Source: Phorcus lineatus (lineage: Eukaryota; Mollusca; Gastropoda; Trochida; Trochidae). Taken from it: DNA of 64,000 nucleotides. Where the stretch lies: contig OV121092.1 in NCBI GenBank assembly GCA_921293015.1, forward strand, positions 47,081,064 to 47,145,063, written 5' to 3'. The notes below the pieces were generated by a model. That model was not told the DNA's origin. It was given only the letters and a program-made list of their open reading frames with translations, and did not search any database. Shown here in pieces: positions 24,501 to 38,260 of the stretch (position 1 is its first letter; every line of letters starts with the position of its first letter). The position numbers were made by a program, and so were the translations under genes.

Positions 24501-27500
24501 TAAAGTTAACTACTGTTTCGTATGTTTACTGTCGACATATCCTGCAGCATATGTCCCTATGTATAGCTCAGTTGACTGCAATTAGTATAAATTCATCATT
24601 TGACGCGGCTCACCGGTTAGGCGGATAAACCTCTTAAATGCCACGTACAGAAATGAGGATTTGAAAGTTTTGTCACCTTGTGAAAGAGACTTTAATTCAA
24701 AGTACGCTTATGTTAAGCATTAAAAAGCTGCACGTAGCTTGAAAAAGAGTGCAATTCAAACGATAACTTCAGAGCGCTGTTATTCTTTTGGATACATACG
24801 TAATGGGAGTTGAGAATACGAAGGAACGATTTTGTCCTTATAACAGTGTTGCACAGATGTATAGTACTTAAATCATGCGTATTTGCGGTTAGGAATCAGT
24901 GCAATATAAGTAAAGTCAATAGTATCCTGATAAACAACATTTATTTCTATAGTAGAAACGACCTTTATATATATTTTCGAAATTCTGTTTATACATTACA
25001 TGTACTGCATCGCTGATTCATCAGTTTCACGTTTTTGGAATATGAGTTTATTGTCTTACATGAAACTGAACGATTTATGGTTTCATTAATCTTCCGTAAG
25101 TTGATATCTACGGCGCCTGAATGTAAACAGAGTTACAGAAAAGTCTGTGTATCCATTTGCTTAATTAATGTAGTACGTTAAGGTTGTTGACACCATTCGT
25201 GATCACCGTTTCATAAAGTAGCTGATTTGTAAGCATAAAAACGACAAGTGTGGAACTTACACCATCATGTCAAATTATACAAACTAATTGAGAGCAAATC
25301 AATCGTACACGAAAACATTGCTGGCAGTCAATAGCCATGAATTCTCATGAATTACGGGATCTCCTTTTCCTTATAAGCAGGTAATCAAAACCAAAGGTGA
25401 TACCAGCTTCCTCCCTTGCATATTGTTGCAGTGGAACATTGAAAAACAAAACCGGCACACCATATCATGATTTCTAACTGAAGAGTATCCCTTTAAGAGT
25501 AACTGGGTGTAAGTTTAAAATCCATACTATAGAAATTCCAAGTCCTAAACCTGACCTCAGATTTTTTACTTTCCACATATGCCAGCAATACAAAAAAAAC
25601 GACATTATGAGTGTTGACAGCTGTTGGATGTATATCAACAAACCTGTCATCGCCATGATATACTTTATGTCGACAACACATTTTTGTTCGACTGAATTTT
25701 ACGATTTTATTGAGTTAATTTATCTGAATGCTAGACATTTTAAACAATATATTTCAGCTTGATTGTTTTCTGAATTCTTCGTTGCAAAACACATTTTTTT
25801 CAAGGACATTCAACACGACATATTTTTCAGGTAACATTGATGCAAATAAGAAGTTATTTATGATTTATTTGTTTAAAAAAGTGCATCAATTTTTCGAATG
25901 ACCATTTTCTACACAAAACGGCCAGAGATCAATTTCAAGATATCAAGTTTTATAGCTTTATATCAAAACATTAATAGACATATAGTTGATGGATCATTTA
26001 TGCGCCTCTCATTGTAAATGCAAAGTATTATGTGACGACTAAATTAGGGTAACAAAATAAATTTCATTATTCCGAATTTTCTTTACACCCTGATCTTTTT
26101 TAATGTATTATAACAACACTTTGTAACACAAACTCAAGCTGGTCTTTTCGATTGCAGTTTAATACAATGGACGTAACTCAACAGCTACCGGAAGAAGATA
26201 GGGTCGATTTTTCCCTCGAATTTTTGGATATACACCTTAATGGAATTTTCCTCATATTATAAATTTCATTATCGATCATACTATTCAAGTTGCATGAAAC
26301 GTATAAATTTAATCATCATCACAAAACGTGCCTTTGAAAGTCATATTTGTGCACAAAAAACAGTTCATTCAATAAATGATGGAGCTGGCGCCAGTGAAAC
26401 AAACTCAAAGAACTCAATAAACTTATATCCTTTTACATATGAGTCAACTGTTCGTATAAAGTAATAAGAATGTTTCCTGCATTTTACCATATACCATTGA
26501 TGTTCAGCAAAATTAACTTCATAAACATTTTCCTATCCTGCACATGAAATACATGCTGTGTTTTGAAATATGACGTTGAAATCAAGTGACTTTCCGTATT
26601 CGGTTTAGAGAAACAATTCTGATCTTCAATCCGGGAGCATGGCAGGTACACTCGCTACTGACACGTTTTGTTGATTTGTCATCTTGAGACCTCAATCAAC
26701 AATTTCCAAAGACAAAAGAAATTTTCATTGTGTGGTATCCCTTACCCAATACTTTCAGTTTTCATGACAAAGCATAGCAATGTCAGATTCATTTGTGACT
26801 TACTGTAATGGCACTTTAATATCAAACTTATGAACAGTTGACAAAATCGGGCGTGGCTTAATTGATAACGTTGTGAATATTGTAAATGATTATTACTAAA
26901 TTGATCACATACATAATCATTTTCCAGTGTTATAAAGCTGTAATTGATGAAGACATTATTATTCAATAATGAGGCAAGATAATAATTAAGAAACAATTAG
27001 GGTAACATTGTCTAAAACAGCCTCGAGATCTGTATAAACTTATCTTATTTAATTGAGGGAAATCAGATATTTCCTTTCTCAGGTTTGACAATTACCTTTC
27101 TTGAATAACACTATGAACTTATACTCACTCGATGATGAATTATGATATTTGAATGATATTTGTATGTAGCTTTGCTGCCTGAATCACCGCCTAGTGTTAG
27201 CAACAATACCATCAAAGTAGTCAATACATGCATCAGGAAATATTTGGGTCTTTTACAATTCAAATAAGACAATTTACAGACGACCATTAGGTAAGAGTAT
27301 AAGAGTTATACTTAGATAAAACATATAATGTGCATGACATTATGGAAAAATATTCAACGTGTGATGTTATAAGTCATGAGATTGGTGAAATTGGACCGTT
27401 ATATATATAACTAGGCTTACATTACATTCAGATTATAAATGTTTGTTGTTTCAAATATTGATACGAGTTTCAGAGGTTTAATGGCAAACAAGCGTTTTTC

Positions 27501-28224
27501 AGACTCCTTTACAATCTTTATCAAAACGTTTCCATATCTGCCTGTTGGCATTTAGGGTCACATCGTTTCCTTTAAATATCTGGAACTATTGATGTGAGAC
27601 TGAGAGCGTTAATGATATGGGCACTCTCTGTGCTGAAACAGCTTAATTCAATACCATAATTACCTATATAAACTTACAATAAGTAATTAAGTATCAATAC
27701 TGTACGCTATTTCGTAACTTTTAGAAAATGGATTTAATTTTTTCGTCTCATAAGACTAGACACAATTGAAATGTATGGTTTTCTGACATAATGTCAACAC
27801 CATTGATGCACAATACAGGAAAATCAATTCTTTGAATACCGGGCTCTTTCTTTCTACAGTCGATTTGTTGGATTTGTTAGCTCAAATAAAAACCTTTCCT
27901 TGAAATAATGATAGGTGATTTGAAGAAAATTTGCATTTAGTAATTCCTTACATAAGCAATTCGAATCGTTAACAATATAACTGGTTAAAGTAAAAGGAAA
28001 CAACAGTATATACGTGTGCTATTACACAGGTGAACATGATCCCCAATCGTTACTCTGTCAAAAATGTAGTCATTATTCTAAAAAGAGGTTTTAAGTAACA
28101 CAATGAGGTTACCATTATGTAAATACACGGTTTATAACTATTTCAACTTTTTAAATAGGGGGACATACATTAAGATAATTGGATAAATGTAGCTAAAACA
28201 TAGAATGATGTGTAAAAACAAACA

Positions 28225-28395
28225 CAAACCTCCACTCATTCTATAAATCGAATCTCATTGTTTCCTTTCATGTCAATGCATGTCACGTTCTGGGCTAAAG
28301 GAGACGTCGACAGAACCGGATCAAAGTGATTTGAACGTAAAACACCGCCAATTTGGCCTGGTATTAAAACTGCAACGCCGATCTGGTAAGTGTCA
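28225..28395 (+). promoter_or_regulatory. TATA-like block with splice donor, copy A
   Basis: TATAAAT at 28242-28248 is followed about 30-140 bp downstream by a stretch shared with two other units (GTCGACAGAACCGG, AAAACTGC phrases). It ends at a consensus donor, CTG|GTAAGT, at 28386. This is the layout of a promoter plus a non-coding first exon. The donor is not kept in the other two copies. Confidence 0.35.
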
Positions 28396-30834
28396 TAAAA
28401 TAAATACAAATGTTTCTTTTAAGATTAATTTAAAATTTCCTGCTTTAATTATCGATGGACGAATGTTTATGCTGGCTGAATTATTTTATTTGTAGAGGTT
28501 ATCGTTCTAGAGTTGATGTTTCTTTACAAAGGAATCTTTTCCGTTCCAACATATGATGAATCAATGAAAATATAACCAAAGCAGACTTTGATTCTATGTT
28601 ATTCTCAGACACGTTTCACGTGCCGCTCAATCTCACAATCAACTACCAAAGCCTAAAAAGAAAACTGATGAGCCCATTAGAATACGTAGGCGATATGACG
28701 GGGAGATTGATTGAGTGATTGACCCTATTTTCACTAAACGAGTAAGCTCCAAATCGGAAACGCGGCTCTGGACTATCTAAAAATCAGAGCATGTCAAAAC
28801 ACATAAACTTTTCGAAGGAGATGCTGCTGTCTTTTAGATGACCTTAAGCATATATTCCCACAGTATAGATAAAAACAATGGAAAGTAAGAAATATAAATA
28901 TATATTCTTACCATTGACTACAATGAATGAAGCATTCAACAATTGGGTTTATTTGGTGTACCTGTGTATGTAACGTTAGTAAGGACAGTAAATGTTCATG
29001 TGACATATTTGAAGGTCTTCGTGATAAGACATATATCCTGATATCTATATACAGAAAAAGCTGGACTTAAAGATTGATGACTTAGTCTAGACTTCCCTTC
29101 CTGTTGACATATTTATTGAAATTAGGATGGGATGATAATGTAAGGCAATGAAATAGGATATGTTGAATCATTTTAATCTCACAGCCATATTTAGTACGAA
29201 AACTTATACTTTCACTAAACAATTCATATCAAATTCAAAATCAAGAAAGTTGCAAAGCAAAAATACATTGCCATGTAACAACTGTCCTTAATGTATATAT
29301 GACCATTATCATCACCTGTTTATGGTTTCAGATGTTATTTACTATGAATTGTGAATGCATTGATATGCAAGTATTGTAGCACAACATTATTTAATTCTAA
29401 GAACCAGGTAAATGGGGTAGAAGTTATACCCTTTGAAATCTTACCTCTTCAAAGATTGGAATTGTTCATGATCTGTTACATTTTCATTTCACTAAGCGAC
29501 CATTGACAAGGAATTACTGTTCAACAATGCGCTCACTGAATCGGCTGTGTGATTTCTGATAATCAGGTGAATATCAAACAATAGCAGGTGCGTGCTTCAC
29601 AGATTATTCCTCTCCCTCGCACTGATTACATATCACTTACATCTTTCCTGAATTCAAATATTGCAATAACATCTTAGATAGAAAGCGTTATGAAGCGTTA
29701 TGTTTTTATATGATAAAAAATTTAAAGACGCTCTTAACAAATAAATGATTAAATCTGATATATCTGATTACCAAAATAATCATTCATTGGTCATGTAAAA
29801 CTTCCATTGTTAAATGTTTCAAACTAACTATTCTTAAAGAATAAAATTACCAATGTAGAGATTACCAGATTAGAATGTGTCTGTCCTACCTGTCAATTGA
29901 AAAACGGATTTTTGTAGCAAATTATGGAGCTCGTTTATGGAAGAAAAGAGTGTGCAGAAGATTCCAGTTTACATGTGCCATGTATGAAAACATTTACACA
30001 TTGTTCTAAATGAATTGCCTAAAATAGTCTTTTGTTTGTACTTCACTGTTTGTTAACACAATCAAAAACGAAGACAAATATTATGTCATTCTTATGGCCT
30101 TTTCGTCCTCTTCCTTTTCCAATTGAAGCAGTGCCTGATAGTTTTTGAAAACAACACTATAAGTCCGGAAGGACAGTAAAAATAAAGTAAGGTTGATATA
30201 TACTTCTTGAAAAACAAAAAATTGCCTTTTCTTTAGACTGTTTAATTTATATTAGACATCAAACGTTGTAGTTAGAATTTTTTATATATTCAAGGCGGAC
30301 TAAAAAGCAACATCATTTACCGCTAAAATGTTATAAATTGGTTTATTTAACAAAACATAATGTGCGGTAATGGATTTTCAAGTCATAAAAGAAGCCAATT
30401 TGATTGAAATGTATGAAAGTCTTAAATTTACAAAGGAACTGTAAACTGAGAAAAAGGTTTTTGAATCCCTGAATACGCGGAGGAAAATCAATATCATTTT
30501 TATTAAATGCTTTTGTATAAACGAACTAAATCAAATTTGATACCTAATCATTCACAAGTGTGGTATAATGCCTAGTTTTTAGAATTTGAAAAGGGCCTAT
30601 TGTAAAATCTATGCAAAATATCCGTCACTATATGTTATTGCAAAAATATGCAAAATGTGGTTTTCATTAGCATAATTTTCAAACTATTCAAATTCAGATA
30701 CTCTCAAGTTTGCCTTCACTTCCTCGTTAAATAAAAGCCGTCCACTAAACCAATAAAAATAAAAGTAGGTACAGAAACAGTTTGCAAAATGCTAAGCTTG
30801 ATCCACTGCAAGAGAGGTAACATGTTTACTTTCC

Positions 30835-30975
30835 ACATCTATTTCTTCTCTACATGTAATGAGATGAAACCGACAGACAGCAGTCTTGTCTGACGTAGAG
30901 AGGACTCTGTTTCGGAATGAGGACACTCTCACTCTTACGAGTCTGGTATAACTTAAGGGGTTGTGATTGAGTCAC
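30835..30975. promoter_or_regulatory. Conserved stem-loop island, copy B
   Basis: Same core as at 21.4 kb (GAAACCGACAGACAGCAGTC), with the inner CAGACA/TGTCTG pairing intact and the outer stem carrying one mismatch. It ends with GTGATTGAGTCAC at 30963-30975. Confidence 0.55.
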
Positions 30976-33281
30976 CGTAAGCGACTGACAATATCAATGT
31001 CATTAGGACACTTGTTTAACAATCAAATAATTGGAATGTGAACCGACGTCAAAATGATTTTCATAATATGAGTTTAATGGTAAAAGCATATTCGGAACAG
31101 GTTGCTTTGATCAGCCTGATAGTCGAAAGTACCATACATTAAAAACATTTCAACTGAGATGTATTTTTTAAATAAAATTTCCTTTGGGCCTGCAAAGCAT
31201 ATGGGGTGGTATATCTATATAAGTATATGAATTGTTGATGTTGCTGTAATAGAATACATGTAAACGATCGGATCTGTGTTAAAGTGGATAAAGAAAGTTA
31301 GAAATTGTCCACATATTTTATAAAAAGAAGGTAAAGATAAACAATGTGTTTCGTTCTCCTCAATTTTTAATGGAAATCGAGTACAGTACAGTATGATGAT
31401 GGTTTAAAGAATGAAGACAAGTTTCAGACGGGAGTACACACTTTTCTTACCACACATCGCAACACACCAATAAAAAATCCCTTCCATTACTGCTGAAGTG
31501 AACACATCCGTGTTTATAAAGCAGATAGATAATTCATCTTGTGCTTCAAAGAACTGTATTAGTCAAGAATTGAGTGTGAAGGTTAAAAACATCTAAAAGT
31601 TGAAATGGTAGATGGAAGAGTGATTCTTACGATGCAAATCTTACTTTGAAAAATATAGGCATATAGGCATATAATAACTAGTAGAACATTGCATTGACAA
31701 AAGTATGATTGATAAAGTAGGCTATTCTAAATAAAATGCGGTATTAATACTTTAAAAGTATTTGTTTTGGCATTGATTTTATGAAATCACAAAGATATCT
31801 CCCTAAAATGAACCACAGCTTCCAATACATAACTGACTCAAGGCTACTAAATTCTACCTCAAATGTCTACAGTTATAACCACATTCTGATGACAGTATTA
31901 GTTGCAGAAGACACTCTTATGATGAGGATGAATACAGTGCTTATCATTGTGACACTTTGAATAGTGTTAACAGTAGATGGTAATAATGATAATGACATGA
32001 TGAAGAGGATTTTAAAATACCAACGTTATAACATACATTGTCGCAAACAATTTTTATTATACTGTATAAATGAAAAAATACGTCATTAAAATGACATCAA
32101 CAGTATCAAATCATATATTTTCATGTATTGATATAAATGTCCTGTATGATATAGGTACATCATAGATAAAATGTTGGAATACTTTCATTAATTTGTATGA
32201 TTAAAGATCATAATGGTGAAGCCATGAGGCTTAGGGCGATATGATATCGATACTCGTCACAAGGTGAAAATGAATATACTAGTTTATATGATGATCTCAA
32301 AATATTATTTATACATAGTATTTTATGGCGTTTCATCATGGCAAGATGAAAGTAGAAAAGCTATCAAAAACTGCGTCATTTTTTGACCTTTGATGAATTG
32401 ATTCTTTATGTCATATATCGCCACTGTTTCTTTTGATGTGTATTTTGTCATAACTGCAAGGAGAAAGTGTTGTCTTTTCTTAAATGGACTTTGGCCGTCG
32501 GCAACAACCTTTTTCTCATTAAATAAAAACTGACTGTCCCAAAAAAGCTGTAGACTAAACATTATCTGCAAAGAATGAATATTACAATTTATCAAGACTT
32601 GGACAGCAATGTCGGCTACTCATTGGCTAAAAGCGGTCACGTGCCGTAGGTATATTTTTTTATTTTAAGCTGGGTCACGCGCAACCCTAGTAACAGAGAC
32701 GACGTGCTGCCAAGAGTTATCCCCCTTGTCCCACTGTTAGATAAACAAAGGCTTCGCTACGCTGGTTTGTTGAAACCTATTATTAGCTCATTGTATTTTC
32801 CACTAATTGAAGTTATTCGCATTTCTTTAATGGAACAAGTAAGTTATTGTAAAAAGGAAATGTTCGTGAGAAAATACCTTGACAAGTTACAAGTTACAAG
32901 GCCTACCGGTTCACTTGCCCGTGGCGAGGTTGTCCATCAGTGAGCTGAAGATTGGAATCGTGAACTAGAAAACCAATTTTTATACACATAGTAGTCGAGG
33001 TCATCGACGACTTATCATTCATATCGAACATTCAAACCAACCTAAGCATTATTTTGTGATGCCTGCATGTTCTATGCGTCCGACACGTTCAAACTCAATC
33101 GCATCTTTCACGACGGTCCGCCATGACAGTCAGGATTTTACGGCGATTTTAGCGCCGCTTCAAATCGAAAGTTTCCAAGGTGGAACGTATATATGAGGTC
33201 ACGTGACCAAACAATCAAAACTTAAAAAGCCCCGCAATATTCGTTATATTTATTCGTTAATTTCGTTAGTCTGTAATTTCT

Positions 33282-33308
33282 GTCTAGTACCGCTGCACGG
33301 TACTAGAC
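33282..33308. repeat. Perfect 11-bp hairpin
   Basis: GTCTAGTACCG and CGGTACTAGAC flank a 5-base loop. There is no T run after it. The role is unknown. Confidence 0.9.
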
Positions 33309-33488
33309 TATACTTTTCGTGTTCTAAACGGTGATATAAAAATCATATTTTGAAATTCATAAATAAAAGAATAACATTGACAAGTTCAGCCGCCATTTTG
33401 ACCCATCCAATCTTTCAAGGGTCCTCTTTGAGATAAATACGTTGCCATGTGTCCACGAGTTTGATATGGAGATGTATCGTGTGTTCGA

Positions 33489-33540
33489 GTTAAATATCAA
33501 ACTCGAACTTCGAATTCGTTGTTCTCGTTTGATATTTAAC
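33489..33540. repeat. Inverted repeat, 14-bp arms
   Basis: GTTAAATATCAAAC at 33489 and its exact complement at 33527-33540 surround a 24-base spacer rich in TTCGAA-type sequence. Confidence 0.9.
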
Positions 33541-36500
33541 AATCTAACAGTGGAATGTGTCACCCGATATCTATCTTACCTATAAAACACAATCTCAATT
33601 TGTGAATTATTTTATTTTGTTAAAAACGTTAAGAGTATGCTTTATAGAAGAGTTATCCATACACCCAATTGGTAAATAGTTCTTTTCTATCTAATATGAT
33701 CAACTTTTTTAGACCTTTTCTTGGAAAGACGTGCCAATATAAGAGACGTTCTATTCTCATTGGATTAGGTATAAAAAAAAATTTGCAAAACGCCATGCAG
33801 AATGCGGTTTAGGTTATTATCATGTCCCATAAAAGAATGATTTAATATAACGTGTTTTACTTGTATCTATTTTGCTTATATCAGAACAAGATTTTTGAGT
33901 AATTTAATGTATGTTAAGCTTGTATTACAATTAAAAGTTTCTTCAGAATATTTTCATTTACGGAAACGCTTTAAGGTTTTTGCTTAGTGATAACTTATAA
34001 TATATGATTGATTATTGAACATTGATAATACAATGGTCACAGCACTTTATGACGTGTAACTAAAGAGGGTTCCCCTTTAAGAGTATCTGAGTGCTAGCTC
34101 AAAATTCATACCATACAAAATTCGCAGCTTCTCAACCTGAACTTGGCTTTTTACATGTCAATCAATAGACACGTCAGCATAACAATATACGACAACATGA
34201 GTGTTAACAGTTGTTGCTTGTTAACTTTTATATCAACAAACCTGTCATCACCATTCCCCTTGTGTTGCTAATTAATTGGTCACGTCAGGGTGTTCTTCAT
34301 GGTTCTTAACAGCTGAAATTCTCTCTATATTACAGTTGGAATTTTCAAAGGAACTTTCAACCAATCATATTTAGCCTCTTTGTATTTCGGCAATATCGTA
34401 AACCAATGAACACATCTGTATCAAATTTAGAACCACGTGACCATGTGGGTATTCCGAAATAATTGGCAACCTTTAATACGGAAAACGATTGTCTCTGCAA
34501 ATATCAAAATTTAAAGGGAACAGTGGTGTTTAAGAATAAAAAAGACAGTACAATTCTTCATGACCGCACGTGTACTAAATAAGACGCGTAAATGTCGCAT
34601 GAAAGGTTAGAAAACTCGATTCCATGTTAGTAAAAAAACTCTCCTTTACAACGGCACACGCGAGAAACAAGCGGCTACAAGTCGATAAGTAGAGAAAGTC
34701 ATAAAGGCGAGTCAATTTGTGGGATATCGCTTCGTGACAGACAAAGATAGAGGTAGTGAACTATGCTTTAGACTTTGATTTAATATATCTTGTACTGGCA
34801 ATCTTTGAGAGTTGAGAAACAATTAGTGATACATATGGATTTATAAATTTGCAAAAGAGTCGAACACTTTGTCCGGTGCTGGACGCTATCAATTGTGACC
34901 TATATTCTAAAAATAGATCTATTTCCAAGGGATAAATCGGTGACTGTTGTTTAAAACAGAACTGTATAGATCTATTTATAACTGCAAGTTTGCCTGACTA
35001 TTCTATTATTTGATGCTATGAACAAATACTTGTATAACTTTTTCTAAATAAAAGATAAAATGAAGGTCTTTTTTCTATTAATGGCCTTAATCTAGGCTAC
35101 TTATTTGCTGTAATGAAAATCCTATCCTATTTGTACACTATGATTTCGCAGTATTTCCTAGCCTAACAAGGGTGCCTCCAACTTAGCCTTTTTAAAGGCT
35201 TTTCTTGTTGGTGAAGGTCTAATGCAAATGTTTTCGCTGCATATTGCTTTGTCAGTTTTATGAGGAAATACATTGTAGCAGTCCCAAATATTACAAATTA
35301 TAGGGGTTTATTTCTAAAACGTTTTTGTAATTATCGGTTGGAATCACCAAGCAAGATAAAGATTGATGTCGATTGTTTGGTACGTTTATACAATCGGTAC
35401 AGTGTAAGAAGGTCCAAGTTCAAGAAGGAACATTATGTGATATAAGTTCCACATTTTATAAGGGTGTTTTAAAGCAATTGCTAAATACCTTTTTAACCCG
35501 TGTTCTGCATCATCTTGTGTATGAAATTGCGGATACTTCTTTGTAATCAATATTCTTAACAAAGACATTCAACATGAGTTTGAAACGTTCAAATGTGACT
35601 TACTCAAGCCAGCTTTATCTTTGTTGATAAAGTTTCACAAGGCAGGATTTTTTTTCTTACACCTTTATAATATTTCTGTCGGAGGGGAACCTTATGTTCC
35701 GTGAAATTAAAAGAACAGAAACTTAGACTTGTAGATTAAAGTGGTGAGTGTCGTTGATCTGTTGTCTCCTATCAGTTATTATCAAATACATATGTTCGCT
35801 TTTTTATATGCTTACATCGATGTAACACAATTTCCTAGTGGTCAATAGATTATTATTTATCATAACTAACTTCTCTACACACTTAAACTCACGTTAAATT
35901 GAGTTCACACTTTCTGACATAGTACAAAACGATTCCTTTAGAAATCTTAGTGCCTTAATGAATGAACTGTCAGGACAATCGATGCCTTTCAGTGGATGCC
36001 AACATAGAACTACTGCAAGTTTCGTTGCTAAAGAAACCTCAATACTTTGTAATTGTTTTATGATGTCGTACTAAGAAGATAATGGAATCCTTTTGAACAG
36101 GTTGTTTCTTACATGATTTGATATTACCCCGCAATCAGGGACAGAAACAAAATAGATAAACTATTCATTGATTCGTCCAACAATGTTTTTTTTTAATTTG
36201 ACGTACAATTTTGGGGGAGGTAATAGGAACTCACCGGGATGAAAGTGTTTGATTTGACTTTGCTGAAGTAAACATTTTTTTATTACAACAGTAGACTCGC
36301 TAAATTTTCAGAAAAATCGCTATTTAGCAGAAAACAGATATTTATATCCTTTGTCTACTTGCATAATGATTGATTAGGTGTCAATGTTTAGGATTGGGGT
36401 CGTACAGGCAATATTTTAAGAGAAGAATAATTCGTCCGTTTTCTATCCGAGAAAAGGAGAGAATAACCAATTTATCAAGAGAGCTATAATCATCATCTGT

Positions 36501-38110
36501 ATTTACTCAAAGTTCTATATTTGCAAAGTCATTGGTTTAGCAAATCATTAATATGGTAGTATAGCATCGACACATACACCGGAAAGTTGTAGACGCAATT
36601 CATGATCACTATGTATAAACAAATTAAGTATTTATTATCATATTCTTAAGTGAGATATTCTCCTTGTAACCAAAACACCCGCCCTCTTCATTCTTTCATT
36701 TCGCATTTAGTTAAATTTAAGTAAGTTGTTGGTATTTAATGTTACTGTATCATATCAATGTCGTAAATCAAAACAATCTCTTTTTTAAAACATTGTAAAT
36801 AACACTTGTCATACATTTTCATTTTTTCAAACTTCCTTCACATATCTATGAATGTCATTATCGAACAACTTTTCCTTATCCATATTAGATTTCTCGTGCC
36901 ATTTGCAATAGCTTACTCTTACATGTTTTAATGTACATACAACTGCCATTGCATTCCTCTTTATATGTTTAGCTGTTCTCAAAACTAACTGTCGTCTTTA
37001 AGAACAAGAATAAGTTCAAACTTTATTTGTCAACATCTCAATATATTGTCATGACATTGCGATTCTTGCAATTAATTTGAGTATTCTTCCGATGGTAATC
37101 CTGCAAATAAGACATTGATTTATGATTGCTGTGAGTTAAAAATCCTTTTCATTCTATTGCATGAAAATACCATCGGAATTGCACATTTTCTACACAAATC
37201 CCCCGAGATAAGTTTCAAAATATGAAGATTGTAGTTTTTTATACAAATATTATGGAAGGATGAAATTTGTGCCTCTCACTTATCATGAAAGTTATATTGT
37301 GATGCTTCGGAAAATGAAGGTACTGCAAATTTCGTGATTTTGAATTGTGTTTACGTTTGGGTCTTTGAAATTGAATCATTACAACATTTTCACTTTACAA
37401 ACTCAACCTGTCAAACTACCGACAAAGGATGAGAACATCTCTTTCAATTATAAGGAATGTATCATTTGTTTAAGTCAATAGAAAAGACTGTATTTTGATA
37501 AACGTTTGATACAATGGACCTGGCAACCATTTCGTTGTGTAACTCAACAGTACAGGGATCTTGGGGAAGATAACTTCCACTCCTTCCTAGACTGTTGAAT
37601 ATACAGCTTAAAATAGCTGAAAACTTAAATTTTGTTCATTTAATATATTTTATTATCAATGCTGTTTTTCTTGTTGCATATGATTTCAATCACTGTTACA
37701 ACACCTACATTTGAATGTTATATTCGTGCACAATAAAACAGGTAATTCGCGGATTGACGTACCTGGCGTCAGATAAACGACTTAAAGAAGTCAATTCATC
37801 GTTTAAAACTTCCTTTTCAAAGGTATCAACTGGTCGTATTTATAAAAAGACTATGATTTCTGATTTTGTAAGTAAAGGTGAAATTCCATAAAACCCTCAG
37901 ATAGTTTGATTTCATTTTCTCGATTGATAAAAAAAGTCTACGAGCTCAATGCACCTGAAGCAAGACAAACAAAGCAACTTGCAAACAATTCTCATTACAC
38001 CAGGACTATACATGCCGTTTAAAGCTGTATCCATAGCCAGAGTAAGAGCGAGGTAACGTAAGTACTGCCAATTTATCAGTTCAGAATTAGCCAACATACT
38101 GGAGATGTTC

Positions 38111-38260
38111 CACATCTATTTCTTCTCTACGTGTAATTAGATGAAACCGACAGACAGCAGTCTTCTCTGACGTAGAGAGGAATTTATCTCAATGAAGCTC
38201 GGAATGAGGAAACCCTCACTCACAAGTCTGGTATAACAGATGGGGTTGTGATTGAATCAC
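38111..38260. promoter_or_regulatory. Conserved stem-loop island, copy C
   Basis: Same core as at 21.4 and 30.8 kb. The outer stem (TCTCTACG with CGTAGAGA) is perfect, and the inner arm has one change. The palindromic GTGATTGAATCAC is at 38248-38260. Confidence 0.55.

Larger units (their letters stand above)
21040..30590 (+). repeat. Tandem array unit A
   Basis: First of four diverged direct-repeat units. It contains, in order: the front block (21.04-21.75 kb) and its continuation to about 23.3 kb; a block at 24.4-25.75 kb, also in C at 40.7-42.0 and D at 46.8-47.95; a block at 25.85-26.5 kb, shared with B at 37.1-37.65; one at 27.27-27.65 kb, shared with D at 50.1-50.9; the TATA-like block at 28.2-28.9 kb, shared with C at 43.2 and D at 51.3-51.9; and one at 29.46-29.7 kb, shared with D at 54.1-54.3. 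Identity is roughly 65-80% in alignable parts, by eye. No convincing exon lies inside. Confidence 0.8.
32590..34050. other. Unmatched block inside unit B
   Basis: It replaces the sequence expected from units A and C. It is richer in GC than its flanks, with CACGTG and GTCACGTGAC phrases near 32640 and 33200 and an AGAGTTATCCCCCTTG phrase, a type I recall as common in molluscan repeats. It holds two hairpins. It may be an inserted non-autonomous element, but no clear ends or target duplication were found. Its open frames (32704-32943, 33357-33563) are not recognised. Confidence 0.4.
30600..37880 (+). repeat. Tandem array unit B
   Basis: The front block is at 30.6-31.15 kb with a continuation to 32.55 kb. 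A block at 34.06-34.35 kb matches 25.49-25.68, 41.72-41.92 and 47.65-47.85. Segments at 35.2-35.45 and 36.4-36.95 kb match D at 47.9-48.5, and 37.1-37.65 kb matches A at 25.87-26.5. Between 32.6 and 34.05 kb the expected sequence is replaced by an unmatched block. The TATA-like block is missing and the next unit starts directly. Confidence 0.75.

Noticed and set aside
37912-38115. Minus-strand frame in the front block of unit C
   Set aside because: The unit A counterpart keeps a similar frame for about 37 codons, but most differences change amino acids and the unit B counterpart lacks the region.
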